In this document: positions 16,987 through 25,607 of the stretch, piece by piece
Numbering within the stretch: position 1 is the stretch's first letter
Layout of the letters: each line of letters opens with the position of its first letter
From: Streptomyces coelicoflavus
GTDB lineage: Bacteria; Actinomycetota; Actinomycetes; Streptomycetales; Streptomycetaceae
Length of the DNA stretch: 64,000 bases
NCBI RefSeq assembly: GCF_003112555.1
Contig: NZ_BEWB01000010.1
Coordinates: forward strand, 62,001-126,000
Direction of reading: 5' to 3'
The notes under the pieces: generated by a model
The model's database searches: none
Told to the model about the DNA's origin: nothing
Seen by the model: only the letters and a program-made list of their open reading frames with translations
Program-made: the position numbers and the translations under genes

Positions 16987-17556
16987 ATGTCGTGGACGCG
17001 GGGAGTGCTCGCCGTGCTCGCGGTCTGTGTCCTGCTGTTGACGGGATCGGCGGGCTGCGGCTCCGGTGACGTGGATGAGCCGGGGGCCGGAGATTCGGTC
17101 GCGCCGGTGGGCAGGCTGCTCGACGCCACCGACGAGCAGGGCCGGCGCTATCGCGAGGTGGACGCCGAGCACGCGCCCGAGGTCGGGATCGAGGTGCAGC
17201 CCGAGGCCGACGACACCTGGGACGTCCGCCTGACCGTCCGCGACTTCAGGTTCTCGCCGGACGGCACGGAGGAGAAGGCGGTGGCCGGCCGCGGCGTGGC
17301 CCACCTCTTCCTCGACGGCGACCACCTCACCCGCCTGCGCGGCCCCCGCTACCGCCTCGCAGCCGACCTGGTGTCGCGCGGCACCCACCAGCTCACGGTC
17401 CGCCTGTACGCCGACGACGGCACCGTCTGGGCCGTCGACGGCGAGCCCGTCGAGAGCACGGCGGACATCACGGCGTCGGACGCCGAGCCGACCGGGGCGA
17501 CCGAGCCGGAGGAGATCGAGGGCCGGACGGTCACCGAACCGGCGGCGGAGCGGTGA
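16987..17556 (+). CDS. Secreted lipoprotein of unknown function
   Basis: A 189-residue lipoprotein. The N-terminus [20 protein letters not shown] is a signal peptide and the lipobox SAGC places the lipid on Cys24. The mature part is acidic and beta-rich. Its core, [18 protein letters not shown] to [16 protein letters not shown] and [21 protein letters not shown], resembles a small immunoglobulin-like or YtkA-like domain, though I cannot name the family with certainty. Cell-surface location is well supported. It is divergent from hmgA but a functional link is not evident. Confidence 0.8.
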   Translation: MSWTRGVLAVLAVCVLLLTGSAGCGSGDVDEPGAGDSVAPVGRLLDATDEQGRRYREVDAEHAPEVGIEVQPEADDTWDVRLTVRDFRFSPDGTEEKAVAGRGVAHLFLDGDHLTRLRGPRYRLAADLVSRGTHQLTVRLYADDGTVWAVDGEPVESTADITASDAEPTGATEPEEIEGRTVTEPAAER

Positions 17557-17659
17557 CGGCGGCGGCCGTCCGCCCCCGGCGCTCCGGGGGACGGGATCCG
17601 CGAGGCGTACCCCGCCGTACCGGAGGCGGCGGTTCACCCGACCGGCCCCGCAGGGCATC

Positions 17660-18289
17660 ATGAGGACCGTGTCCCACGCGACCCCGCTCCGCCGTGCCCC
17701 CGTGCAGCGCCGCAGCGCCGAACGGCTGACCCGGATCCTCGACGCCTGCGCCGACCTCCTCGACGAGGTCGGGTACGACGCCCTGAGCACCCGGGCCGTG
17801 GCGCTGCGCGCGGACGTCCCCATCGGGTCGGTCTACCGCTTCTTCGGCAACAAGCGGCAGATGGCCGACGCCCTGGCCCAGCGCAACCTGGAACGCTACG
17901 TGGAACGCGTGACCGAACGGCTGACGGAGACGGACTCGGGTCCGGACGGCGGCGGCTGGCGTGCCGCGCTGGACGCCGTGCTCGACGAGTACCTCGCGAT
18001 GAAGCGGACCGCGCCCGGCTTCTCCCTGATCGACTTCGGCAACCAGATCCCGGTCGGCGACCGCCACGCCGTCCCCAACCACCGCGTCGCCGAGCGGCTC
18101 ACCGAGCTGCTCTCCGGCTACCTGGGCCGCCGCCCCGACGAAGACATGCGCCGCGTCTTCCTCGTCGCCGTGGAGACCGCCGACACCCTCGTGCAGCTCG
18201 CCTTCCGGGTCGCACCGGACGGGGACGAGAAGATCATCGAGGAGGCCCGGGAGCTGCTGCGGGCGTATCTGGGACGCGTACTCGACTGA
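17660..18289 (+). CDS. TetR family regulator
   Basis: A 209-residue TetR protein. The helix-turn-helix spans [20 protein letters not shown] to [19 protein letters not shown] (about residues 19-64). The C-terminal ligand domain is of a general type ([21 protein letters not shown]). The start may be ATG 17660 or GTG 17669. It lies directly upstream of the molybdenum oxidoreductase gene in the same direction, and a palindrome (18343-18360) lies between them, so it probably controls that gene. Confidence 0.83.
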   Translation: MRTVSHATPLRRAPVQRRSAERLTRILDACADLLDEVGYDALSTRAVALRADVPIGSVYRFFGNKRQMADALAQRNLERYVERVTERLTETDSGPDGGGWRAALDAVLDEYLAMKRTAPGFSLIDFGNQIPVGDRHAVPNHRVAERLTELLSGYLGRRPDEDMRRVFLVAVETADTLVQLAFRVAPDGDEKIIEEARELLRAYLGRVLD

Positions 18290-18342
18290 CGGAACGGGGC
18301 GCCCGGCGACGTCCAGGCGTCCGGCCGACCCCTCCCCAACAT

Positions 18343-18360
18343 GCGTACCGGTCGGTATGC
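18343..18360. promoter_or_regulatory. Probable TetR operator before the molybdenum oxidoreductase gene
   Basis: GCgTACCG-GT-CGGTAtGC is an 18-bp palindrome with one mismatched pair. It lies 42 bp before the GTG start. The TACCG/CGGTA half-sites resemble sites used by TetR regulators of acyl-CoA and related genes. The upstream TetR gene is the obvious candidate binder. Confidence 0.55.
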
Positions 18361-18401
18361 TCGCTCGCGACGAGTGCCACCGCCGCGTCCCGGGAGGACC
18401 C

Positions 18402-20651
18402 GTGTCCCGCACCGCCCTGCGCATCTGCCCCCTCTGCGAGGCCACCTGCGGCCTGACCCTCACCGTCGACGGCAGCACGGTCACGGCCGCCCGCGGGGAC
18501 CGCGACGACGTCTTCAGCCGCGGCTTCATCTGCCCCAAGGGCGCCGCCTTCGGGGCCGTCGACTCCGACCCCGACCGGCTGCGCACGCCCCTGGTGCGCA
18601 GGGACGGCGTGCTGCGCGAGGCCGGCTGGGAGGAGGCGTTCGACGCGGTCGCCGCCGGTGTCCGGCCGGTCGTCGAGCGGTACGGGCCGCACGCCGTCGG
18701 CGTCGTCCTCGGCAACCCCAACGTCCACACCATGGCCGGCGCCCTCTACCCGAACGTCCTGCTCGGCGCCCTCGGCACCCGCAGCCTCTTCACCGCGTCC
18801 ACGCTCGACCAGATGCCCAAGCACGTCTCCAGCGGCCTGCTCTTCGGCGACGCCAACGCCATCCCGGTGCCCGACCTCGACCGCACCGACCACCTGCTGC
18901 TCATCGGCGCCAACCCGCTGGAGTCCAACGGCAGTCTGTGCACCGCACCCGACTTCCCCGGCCGTCTCAAGGCCCTCCGGGCCCGCGGCGGCACCCTCAC
19001 CGTCGTCGACCCGCGCCGCACCCGCACCGCGAAGCTCGCCGGCCGGCACGTGGCGATCCGCCCCGGCACCGACGCGCTGCTGCTCGCGGCGATGGTCCAC
19101 GTGCTGTACGAGGAGGACCTGGCCGACCTCGGCGCCCTCGCCCCGCACGTCGAAGGGACCGACGACGTCCGGGACGCCGTACGCGACTTCACCCCCGAGT
19201 CCGTCGCCGCCGCCTGCGACGTGGACGCCGACGTGACGCGCGCCCTCGCCCGCGAACTCGCCGCCGCACCCACCGCCGCCGTCTACGGCCGCATCGGCAG
19301 CTGCACCGTCCCGCACGGCACCCTCGCCAGCTGGCTCGTGGACGTCCTCAACATCCTCACCGGCAACCTCGACCGGCCCGGCGGCGCCCTCTTCCCGCAG
19401 GCCGCCACCGACCGGACCCCGCGCCCCGCCGGACCCGGCCGCGGGTTCGCGCTGGGCCGCTGGCACTCCCGGGCGAGCGGACACCCCGAGGCGAAGGGCG
19501 AACTGCCGCTGTCCGCCCTCGCCGAGGAGATCGACACCGCGACCGACGCGGGCGAACCCGTCCGCGCGCTGCTCACCGTCGCCGCCAACCCGGTCCTGTC
19601 CGCGCCCGACGGCGACCGGCTCGACAAGGCACTGGGCTCCCTCGACTTCATGGTCAGCGTCGACCCGTACCTCAACGAGACCTCCCGCCACGCCGACGTC
19701 GTCCTGCCGCCGCCCCCGCCGGCCCAGAGCCCGCACCACGACTTCGCCTTCAACACCCTCGCCGTGCGCAACCAGGTCCGCTACACCCGTCCCGCGGTCC
19801 CGCTGGAGCCCGGCCGGATGGCCGAGACGGAGATCCTCGCCCGGCTCACCCTGGCCGTCACCGGCGCGCACGGCACCGATCCCGCCGCCGTCGACTCCAT
19901 GGTGATCGAGCAGACCCTCGCCAAGGCCGTGCGCGAGCCGCACTCGCCCGTGCACGGCCGCGACCCCGGCGAACTCACCGCCCTGCTCACCGGAGAGAAC
20001 GGCCCCGAACGCCGCCTCGACCTGATGCTGCGCCTCGGCCCCTACGGCGACGGCTTCGGCGCCCGGCCGGACGGGCTGACCCTGGAGCGGCTCCTCGCCC
20101 ACCCGCACGGCATCGACCTCGGCCCGCTGCGCCCGCGCCTGCCGCAGCCGCTGAAGACCCGCAGCGGCAAGGTGGAGCTGCTCCCGGGACCGATCGCCGC
20201 CGACCTGCCGCGCCTGCGGCAGGCCCTCGCCGAAGCCGGCCGGCCCGCCGGGCTCGTCCTCGTCGGCCGCCGCCACCTGCGCTCCAACAACAGCTGGATG
20301 CACAACATCCCGGTCCTCACCAGCGGTTCCAACCGCTGCACCCTGCACCTGCACCCCGAGGACGCCGCACGGCTGGGCGTGCGCGACGCGCAGCCCGTGC
20401 GCGTGAAGGGGCCCGGGGGAGCGGTGACCGCCCCCGCCGAGGTCACCGACACCGTCCGCCCCGGCGTGGTCAGCCTCCCGCACGGCTGGGGCCACGACCG
20501 GCCCGGCACCCGCCAGACCCACGCCGCCGGTGCTCCCGGCGTCAACGTCAACCAGCTCCTCGACGGCAGCATGCTCGACCCGCTCTCGGGCAACGCCGTC
20601 CTCAACGGCGTACCCGTAACGCTCACACCGCTGACCGACGCAAAGCTGTGA
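18402..20651 (+). CDS. Molybdopterin oxidoreductase, formate dehydrogenase/nitrate reductase family
   Basis: A 749-residue DMSO-reductase superfamily enzyme. The start VSRTALRICPLCEATCG at GTG 18402 follows GGGAGG. Cys9, Cys12, Cys16 and Cys44 (CPKG) bind an N-terminal 4Fe-4S cluster. The molybdopterin guanine dinucleotide domain covers HLLLIGANPLESNG to DVVLPPPPPAQSPHH, and the C-terminal molydopterin-binding domain contains RRHLRSNNSWMHNIPVL and VSLPHGWGHDRPGTRQ. Residue 136-148 region FTASTLDQMPKHV lacks an obvious Cys or Sec ligand. No signal peptide or electron-transfer subunit is adjacent, so it probably works in the cytoplasm with an unlinked partner. Substrate unknown. Confidence 0.88.
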   Translation: MSRTALRICPLCEATCGLTLTVDGSTVTAARGDRDDVFSRGFICPKGAAFGAVDSDPDRLRTPLVRRDGVLREAGWEEAFDAVAAGVRPVVERYGPHAVGVVLGNPNVHTMAGALYPNVLLGALGTRSLFTASTLDQMPKHVSSGLLFGDANAIPVPDLDRTDHLLLIGANPLESNGSLCTAPDFPGRLKALRARGGTLTVVDPRRTRTAKLAGRHVAIRPGTDALLLAAMVHVLYEEDLADLGALAPHVEGTDDVRDAVRDFTPESVAAACDVDADVTRALARELAAAPTAAVYGRIGSCTVPHGTLASWLVDVLNILTGNLDRPGGALFPQAATDRTPRPAGPGRGFALGRWHSRASGHPEAKGELPLSALAEEIDTATDAGEPVRALLTVAANPVLSAPDGDRLDKALGSLDFMVSVDPYLNETSRHADVVLPPPPPAQSPHHDFAFNTLAVRNQVRYTRPAVPLEPGRMAETEILARLTLAVTGAHGTDPAAVDSMVIEQTLAKAVREPHSPVHGRDPGELTALLTGENGPERRLDLMLRLGPYGDGFGARPDGLTLERLLAHPHGIDLGPLRPRLPQPLKTRSGKVELLPGPIAADLPRLRQALAEAGRPAGLVLVGRRHLRSNNSWMHNIPVLTSGSNRCTLHLHPEDAARLGVRDAQPVRVKGPGGAVTAPAEVTDTVRPGVVSLPHGWGHDRPGTRQTHAAGAPGVNVNQLLDGSMLDPLSGNAVLNGVPVTLTPLTDAKL

Positions 20652-20710
20652 CCTGGAGTTTTGCGCTTATTGCTCGCATGTCAACGTCTTGTTAACGCTC
20701 CATGGCGCCA

Positions 20711-20766
20711 CCTAACGTCGCTCGCGACCGCCTGCCCCGGTGGGATGTTCAAGGGCGAACGTTAGG
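20711..20766. promoter_or_regulatory. Widely spaced inverted repeat before the CitMHS transporter gene
   Basis: A perfect 8-bp inverted repeat CCTAACGT (20711-20718) and ACGTTAGG (20759-20766) frames 40 bp and ends 9 bp before the ATG. It could be a pair of operator half-sites or form a stem near the ribosome site. Upstream bases 20652-20710 are unusually AT-rich (TTTTGCGCTTATTG, TTGTTAACG) and probably contain the promoter. Confidence 0.45.
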
Positions 20767-20775
20767 TACTCACTC

Positions 20776-22230
20776 ATGCTGACCATCCTCGGCTTCGCCA
20801 TGATCGCGACCTTCCTGGTCCTGATCATGATGAAGAAGATGTCGCCGATCGCGGCGCTCGTGCTGATCCCCGCATTGTTCTGCGTGATCGTCGGCAAGGG
20901 CGCCCATCTCGGCGACTACGTCATCGACGGCGTGTCCAGCCTCGCCCCCACCGCGGCGATGCTCATGTTCGCGATCGTCTACTTCGGGGTGATGATCGAC
21001 GTCGGGCTCTTCGACCCGATCGTCCGGGCCATCCTGAAGTTCTGCAAGGCCGACCCGATGCGCATCGTCGTCGGCACGGCGCTGCTCGCCGCGATCGTCT
21101 CGCTGGACGGCGACGGGTCCACCACCTTCATGATCACGGTGTCGGCGATGTACCCGCTGTACAAGCGGCTGAAGATGAGCCTGGTCGTGATGACCGGTGT
21201 CGCCGCGATGGCCAACGGTGTGATGAACACGCTGCCCTGGGGCGGCCCCACCGCCCGCGCCGCCACGGCGCTGAAGGTCGACGCCACCGACATCTTCGTC
21301 CCCATGATCCCGGCCCTGGCCGTCGGCCTCGTCGCGGTCGTCGTCCTGGCGTACGTGCTCGGTCTGCGCGAGCGCAGGCGGGTGGGCACGCTGTCGCTGG
21401 ACGGGGCGCCGGTGCGGGAGCCCGAGCCGGAGAGCGAGACGGTGCTGGTCGGTGCGGGTGCGGGTGTGGCCTCCGGGGGGTCCGGTGCGCGTGCCGGTGC
21501 TGGTGCCGGTGCGGCTCGCGGTGCCGCGGGGGGCTCCGGCGCGGCGGGCGACCGGGACGCCGAGTCCGGCGGTGAGTCCGACGACGACTTCAAGGGTCTC
21601 GACCCGAACCGGCCCACCCTGCGGCCCAAGCTGTACTGGTTCAACGCGCTGCTCACGGTCGCGCTGCTCACCGCCATGATCATGGAGCTGCTGCCGATCC
21701 CGGTGCTCTTCCTGATCGGCGCCGCGCTCGCCCTCACCGTCAACTTCCCGCACATCCCCGACCAGAAGGCCCGCATCGCGGCCCACGCCGACAACGTCCT
21801 CAACGTCTCCGGCATGGTCTTCGCCGCCGCCGTCTTCACCGGCGTCCTCACCGGCACCGGCATGGTCGACCACATGGCCAACTGGCTCGTGGACACCATT
21901 CCCGACGGCATGGGTCCGCAGATGGGCCTGGTCACCGGACTGCTGAGCCTGCCGCTGACCTACTTCATGTCGAACGACGGCTTCTACTTCGGCGTCCTGC
22001 CGGTGCTCGCCGAGGCCGGCCAGGCGCACGGCGTGTCGACGCTGGAGATCGCCCGCGCCTCGATCGTCGGCCAGCCCCTGCACATGTCCAGCCCGCTCGT
22101 TCCGGCCGTGTACGTCCTGGTCGGCATGGCCAAGGTCGAGTTCGGCGACCACACGCGGTTCGTGGTGAAGTGGGCCGTCCTGACGAGCCTGGTGATCCTC
22201 GCGGCGGGCATCGTGTTCGGCATCATCTGA
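20776..22230 (+). CDS. CitMHS family metal-citrate/H+ symporter
   Basis: A 484-residue secondary transporter with about 12 membrane segments, expected to import citrate complexed with a divalent metal. Family blocks include GFAMIATFLVLIMMKKMSPI, TAAMLMFAIVYFGVMIDVGLF, SLDGDGSTTFMITVSAMYPLY, NGVMNTLPWGGPTARA and PLTYFMSNDGFYFGVLPVL. Between the two halves (about residues 213-283) lies a long Gly/Ala/Ser-rich then acidic cytoplasmic linker, which is much longer than in the Bacillus CitM proteins as I recall them. The ATG at 20776 opens the first helix. A MFS gene follows across a tandem repeat. Confidence 0.88.
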   Translation: MLTILGFAMIATFLVLIMMKKMSPIAALVLIPALFCVIVGKGAHLGDYVIDGVSSLAPTAAMLMFAIVYFGVMIDVGLFDPIVRAILKFCKADPMRIVVGTALLAAIVSLDGDGSTTFMITVSAMYPLYKRLKMSLVVMTGVAAMANGVMNTLPWGGPTARAATALKVDATDIFVPMIPALAVGLVAVVVLAYVLGLRERRRVGTLSLDGAPVREPEPESETVLVGAGAGVASGGSGARAGAGAGAARGAAGGSGAAGDRDAESGGESDDDFKGLDPNRPTLRPKLYWFNALLTVALLTAMIMELLPIPVLFLIGAALALTVNFPHIPDQKARIAAHADNVLNVSGMVFAAAVFTGVLTGTGMVDHMANWLVDTIPDGMGPQMGLVTGLLSLPLTYFMSNDGFYFGVLPVLAEAGQAHGVSTLEIARASIVGQPLHMSSPLVPAVYVLVGMAKVEFGDHTRFVVKWAVLTSLVILAAGIVFGII

Positions 22231-22355
22231 CCGACGGAGAACAACCGACGGAGAACGACCGACGGAGAACGACCGACGGAGAACGACCGACGGAGAACGA
22301 CCGACGGAGAACGACCGACGGAGAACGACCGACGGAGAACCCCCGGCGGAGATCG
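22230..22355 (+). repeat. Eight-copy 14-bp tandem repeat between transporter genes
   Basis: The unit ACCGACGGAGAACR is repeated eight times with near-perfect identity from 22230 to 22341, followed by a degenerate ninth copy to 22355. The first base overlaps the citrate transporter stop codon. Each unit contains a GGAG Shine-Dalgarno-like core. The period of 14 is not a multiple of three, so it is not coding. Such arrays vary in copy number by slippage. Confidence 0.95.
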
Positions 22356-22381
22356 TCGGATCATCGGAAGGGAACACGATC

Positions 22382-23635
22382 ATGGTGCCCGGTGGGAACC
22401 GCGGCTGGCTGCTCCGCCTCGTCATCGCCTTCGGCTTCGCACAGGCCGCGGTGTCGATGGCCCGGCCCGCCGTCTCCTACCGGGCCCTCGCACTCGGCGC
22501 CGACGAACGGGCCGTCGGTGTCATCGCCGGTGTGTACGCGCTGCTGCCGCTGTTCGCCGCCGTTCCGCTGGGCCGCCGCACCGACCACGGCCGCTGTGCG
22601 CCGCTGCTGCCCGTCGGGGTGGTGCTCATCGCCGGGGGCTGCGCGCTGAGCGGCGTCGCCGGGTCCCTGTGGGCGATGGCCCTGTGGAGCGGTGTGATGG
22701 GCCTCGGGCACCTCTGCTTCGTGATCGGCGCCCAGTCCCTGGTCGCCCGCCAGTCCGCGCCGCACGAACAGGACCGCAACTTCGGCCACTTCACCATCGG
22801 CGCCTCGCTCGGCCAGCTGATCGGTCCCATCGCCGCGGGCGCGCTGATCGGCGGCCCCGACATGGCCGACAGCAGCGCGCTCGCCCTGGTGGTGGCGGGC
22901 GCGGGCGCGGCGGTCGCCTTCACGTCCCTGTGGCGCATAGAGCACCCGGGGGCCGCCAAGTCCCGTACGCGGCAGGGCGCGCGTGTCCCGGTGGGCGGCA
23001 TCCTGCGGGCCCGGGGTGTGCCCGCGGGCATCCTGATCAGTCTCTCGGTGCTGTCCGCGACCGACATCCTCACCGCCTACCTGCCGGTGGTCGGCGAACA
23101 CCGGGGGATCTCCCCGGCCGTGATCGGCGTACTGCTCAGCCTGCGGGCCGCCGCCACGATCGCCTGCCGGCTGGTGCTGACGCCCCTGCTGCGGCTGCTC
23201 GGCCGCACGGTGCTGCTCACCGTCACCTGTCTGCTGGCCGCCCTGCTGTGCGCCGGCGTCGCGCTGCCGGTGCCGGTGTGGGCGCTCGCCGCGATGCTGG
23301 TCGTCCTCGGCTTCTGCCTGGGCGTCGGGCAGCCCCTGTCCATGACGACGGTCGTGCAGGCGGCCCCCGACGAGGCGCGCTCCACGGCCCTCGCGCTGCG
23401 CCTGACCGGCAACCGGCTCGGCCAGGTCGCCGCACCCGCGGCCGCGGGCCTGATCGCGGGCGTCGCGGGCGTGGCCGCGCCGTTCGTGATGCTGGGTGGC
23501 CTTCTGCTGCTCTCTTCGGGCATCGCCCTGCGGGCCCCCTCGGCGGACCTGCCCGACCGGCGGCGTCCGGCGGTCGGGCAGGATGTCCCGGACCGGGCCG
23601 GCGGACGCCGGCCGTGCCGTGAACCGAAGGGATGA
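22382..23635 (+). CDS. Major facilitator superfamily transporter
   Basis: A 417-residue transporter with 12 predicted helices, starting at ATG 22382. The MFS loop 2-3 motif is GRRTDHGR (about residues 64-71). The second half has RAAATIACRLVLTPLLRLLGR, matching the loop 8-9 region. The C-terminal tail is hydrophilic (DLPDRRRPAVGQDVPDR). It resembles sugar/drug efflux MFS proteins, but the substrate is unknown. It follows the 14-bp repeat array, and its stop overlaps the start of a small membrane protein gene (ATGA). Confidence 0.85.
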   Translation: MVPGGNRGWLLRLVIAFGFAQAAVSMARPAVSYRALALGADERAVGVIAGVYALLPLFAAVPLGRRTDHGRCAPLLPVGVVLIAGGCALSGVAGSLWAMALWSGVMGLGHLCFVIGAQSLVARQSAPHEQDRNFGHFTIGASLGQLIGPIAAGALIGGPDMADSSALALVVAGAGAAVAFTSLWRIEHPGAAKSRTRQGARVPVGGILRARGVPAGILISLSVLSATDILTAYLPVVGEHRGISPAVIGVLLSLRAAATIACRLVLTPLLRLLGRTVLLTVTCLLAALLCAGVALPVPVWALAAMLVVLGFCLGVGQPLSMTTVVQAAPDEARSTALALRLTGNRLGQVAAPAAAGLIAGVAGVAAPFVMLGGLLLLSSGIALRAPSADLPDRRRPAVGQDVPDRAGGRRPCREPKG

Positions 23636-23841
23636 GCATGATCCTCATCGTTCTGTCCGCCGTCCTGCTCCTCGTCGTCGGCGGCTGCGCCTGCGTCGTG
23701 TGGGCGGCCCGCGGCGGCCCGCCCTGGACGCGCGCGGTGGCGACGGCGACCCTGGCGGCGGGCGAGCTGGTCCGCTCCTCCCGCCGCTCCGGCGGCCGCC
23801 GCGGAGGCGGCGGCGACTCGGACGGCTCGTCGGACGGCTGA
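23632..23841 (+). CDS. Small single-helix membrane protein
   Basis: A 69-residue protein with one N-terminal membrane helix (MSMILIVLSAVLLLVVGGCACVVW, residues 1-24), a short basic stretch, and a Gly/Ser/Asp-rich tail. The start ATG overlaps the upstream MFS stop codon, so the gene is translationally coupled and may encode a small partner of that transporter. No known family is recognised. Confidence 0.6.
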   Translation: MSMILIVLSAVLLLVVGGCACVVWAARGGPPWTRAVATATLAAGELVRSSRRSGGRRGGGGDSDGSSDG

Positions 23842-24148
23842 CCCGGTGGCTGGAACGGCCGCTGGTCCGGCGGCTGGTCCGGCGGCTGATCCGGTGGCTG
23901 CCACGACTGCCGATCGGGCGGCCGACACGGTGCCCAGCCCCGGCATGATCGCGTAGTGAGACGCCCCGCCCCCTGAATTCGGCCGTCCGCTTTCTCACCA
24001 GATGGACGGTCGCGCCGAGATGTCGTCCGGTGTCTTCCCCCGGCCGGGCACGGTCCGTTAACTTCCGTGACTCACACGCCCCGTACGACCCGCACGAGGG
24101 CGACCGACCGCGGAGCACCAGCGCTCAGTGAGCCCCGGGGGCACCTCC
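23842..24148. other. Intergenic region with short GC-rich repeats
   Basis: No gene is supported in these 307 bases. Positions about 23843-23902 hold five imperfect 12-bp copies of CCGGYGGCTGGT. Bases 23950-24060 are less GC-rich and probably contain the promoter of the ABC ATPase gene, with CCGTTAACTTCCGTGACT near 24055-24072. Confidence 0.4.
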
Positions 24149-25486
24149 ATGACACGCGCCATCACCCTGCACGACGTGAGCAAGACCTACGCGCGAGGCG
24201 TCCGCGTGGTGGACCGGCTGTCGCTGGACATCGCGCCGGGCGAGTTCCTCGTCCTGCTGGGTCCCTCCGGCTGCGGCAAGTCGACCGTGCTGCGCATGAT
24301 CGCCGGGCTGGAGGAGATCACCGACGGGGAGCTGATGCTGGACGGCGCCTACGCCAACGACCTGCTCCCGGCCGAGCGGCGCATGGCCATGGTCTTCCAG
24401 AACTTCGCCCTGTACCCCAACATGACCACCCGCGGGAACATCGGCTTCCCGCTGCGCGTCGAGGACCCGCAGACCGACCACACCCCCCGCGTGGACGCCA
24501 CCGCCCGGATGCTCGGCATCGAGGACCTGCTCGACCGCTTTCCCGCCCAGCTCTCCGGCGGCGAACGCCAGCGGGTCGCCATGGGGCGGGCCATCTCCCG
24601 CCACCCCAGCGCCTTCCTGATGGACGAGCCGCTGTCCAACCTCGACGCCAAACTCCGCAACCACCTGCGCGCCGAGATCACCCGGCTGACCCGGGAGCTG
24701 GGCGTCACCACGATCTACGTCACCCACGACCAGTCCGAGGCCATGTCCCTCGGCGACCGCGTCGCCGTGCTGCGCGGCGGGATCCTGCAGCAGGTGGACA
24801 CCCCGCGCGCCGTCTACGCCCTGCCCCGCAACGTCTTCGTCGCCGCCTTCATCGGCACCCCGCGCATCAACCTGCTGCGCGGTCTCGTACGCGCCCCGCT
24901 GGACGGGGCGATGACCATCAGTCTCGGCAAGCAGTTCCTGCGCCTGCCCGAACCGCTGTCCCTGGACCACCAGTTGCTCCGGGTCCAGCAGGGCCGCGAG
25001 GTGATCGTGGGCCTGCGCTCGGAGGCCGTACGGATCGCCAAGCCCTCGTCCGCCCGCCCCGGCGAGGTGCTGCTCACCGGGCTCGTGGAGCACGTCGAGT
25101 TCCAGGGGCACGAAGTGCTCGTGCACTTCAACACCGGTTCGCGGCCGGCCGTCGTGCCCGACCTGGAGGCCCCGCGCCTGTCGACCCGCCCCGACAGGCG
25201 CCGCCGCCGCGACGGCACGGTCCTGGAGCGGCTGAGGGAACGGGCGGGTGCGCTGCGCGCCGGCCCGGTGGTCGTCATGGACGAACCGCCGGAGCCCGAG
25301 CCCGTCGTCGCCAGCCCCGACGGCCGCCTCCCCGGCGACCTGATCGTCCGGACCACGCCCGACACCGAACTCCGACACGGCATGCAGGTGCCCCTGCTCG
25401 TCGACCTCGCCCACCTGTTCGTCTTCGACCAGCACGGCGACCGCATCTGCCCGGCCCCGGCGCGGCTGCCCGAGCTGGAGGAGTGA
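24149..25486 (+). CDS. MalK/UgpC-type ABC sugar transporter ATPase, orphan
   Basis: A 445-residue ATPase. It has Walker A GPSGCGKST, the Q-loop VFQNFALYPNM, signature LSGGERQRVA, Walker B FLMDEPLSNLDAKLR and H-loop VTHDQSEAM, followed by a TOBE domain. In S. coelicolor and other streptomycetes one such ATPase (MsiK) energises several importers. The TOBE region contains an unusual basic then Pro/Glu-rich insertion (STRPDRRRRRDG to PPEPEPVVASPDG). No permease or binding protein is adjacent. The start could also be GTG 24128. Confidence 0.85.
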   Translation: MTRAITLHDVSKTYARGVRVVDRLSLDIAPGEFLVLLGPSGCGKSTVLRMIAGLEEITDGELMLDGAYANDLLPAERRMAMVFQNFALYPNMTTRGNIGFPLRVEDPQTDHTPRVDATARMLGIEDLLDRFPAQLSGGERQRVAMGRAISRHPSAFLMDEPLSNLDAKLRNHLRAEITRLTRELGVTTIYVTHDQSEAMSLGDRVAVLRGGILQQVDTPRAVYALPRNVFVAAFIGTPRINLLRGLVRAPLDGAMTISLGKQFLRLPEPLSLDHQLLRVQQGREVIVGLRSEAVRIAKPSSARPGEVLLTGLVEHVEFQGHEVLVHFNTGSRPAVVPDLEAPRLSTRPDRRRRRDGTVLERLRERAGALRAGPVVVMDEPPEPEPVVASPDGRLPGDLIVRTTPDTELRHGMQVPLLVDLAHLFVFDQHGDRICPAPARLPELEE

Positions 25487-25553
25487 TCCGGCACAGATTT
25501 CGCACTCCGGGAGGGTGAGCCGCGCCACCATCGGGGGAGCCCCTGGTGCCGTA

Positions 25554-25572
25554 AAACTATCGGCGCTAGTTT
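25554..25572. promoter_or_regulatory. 19-bp palindrome upstream of the ALDH/ADH pair
   Basis: AAACTATCGGCGCTAGTTT is a near-perfect palindrome located 35 bp before the aldehyde dehydrogenase ATG. It shares 15 of 19 bases with the palindrome at 30729-30747 between the TetR and acyl-CoA dehydrogenase genes, so both are probably bound by the same repressor. Confidence 0.6.
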
Positions 25573-25607
25573 GGGGCTGACGACGAGGCCCGCCCGGAAG
25601 GAACGCG

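Noticed and set aside
18341-20695. Second long frame on the same strand as the molybdenum oxidoreductase
   Set aside because: Its product is an arginine/proline-rich shadow with no domain, whereas the other frame has complete Fe-S and molybdopterin motifs.
23843-23902. Five imperfect 12-bp repeats after the small membrane protein gene
   Set aside because: The copies are degenerate and GC-rich, consistent with decay of low-complexity coding sequence. I see no CRISPR-like spacing or conserved palindrome.
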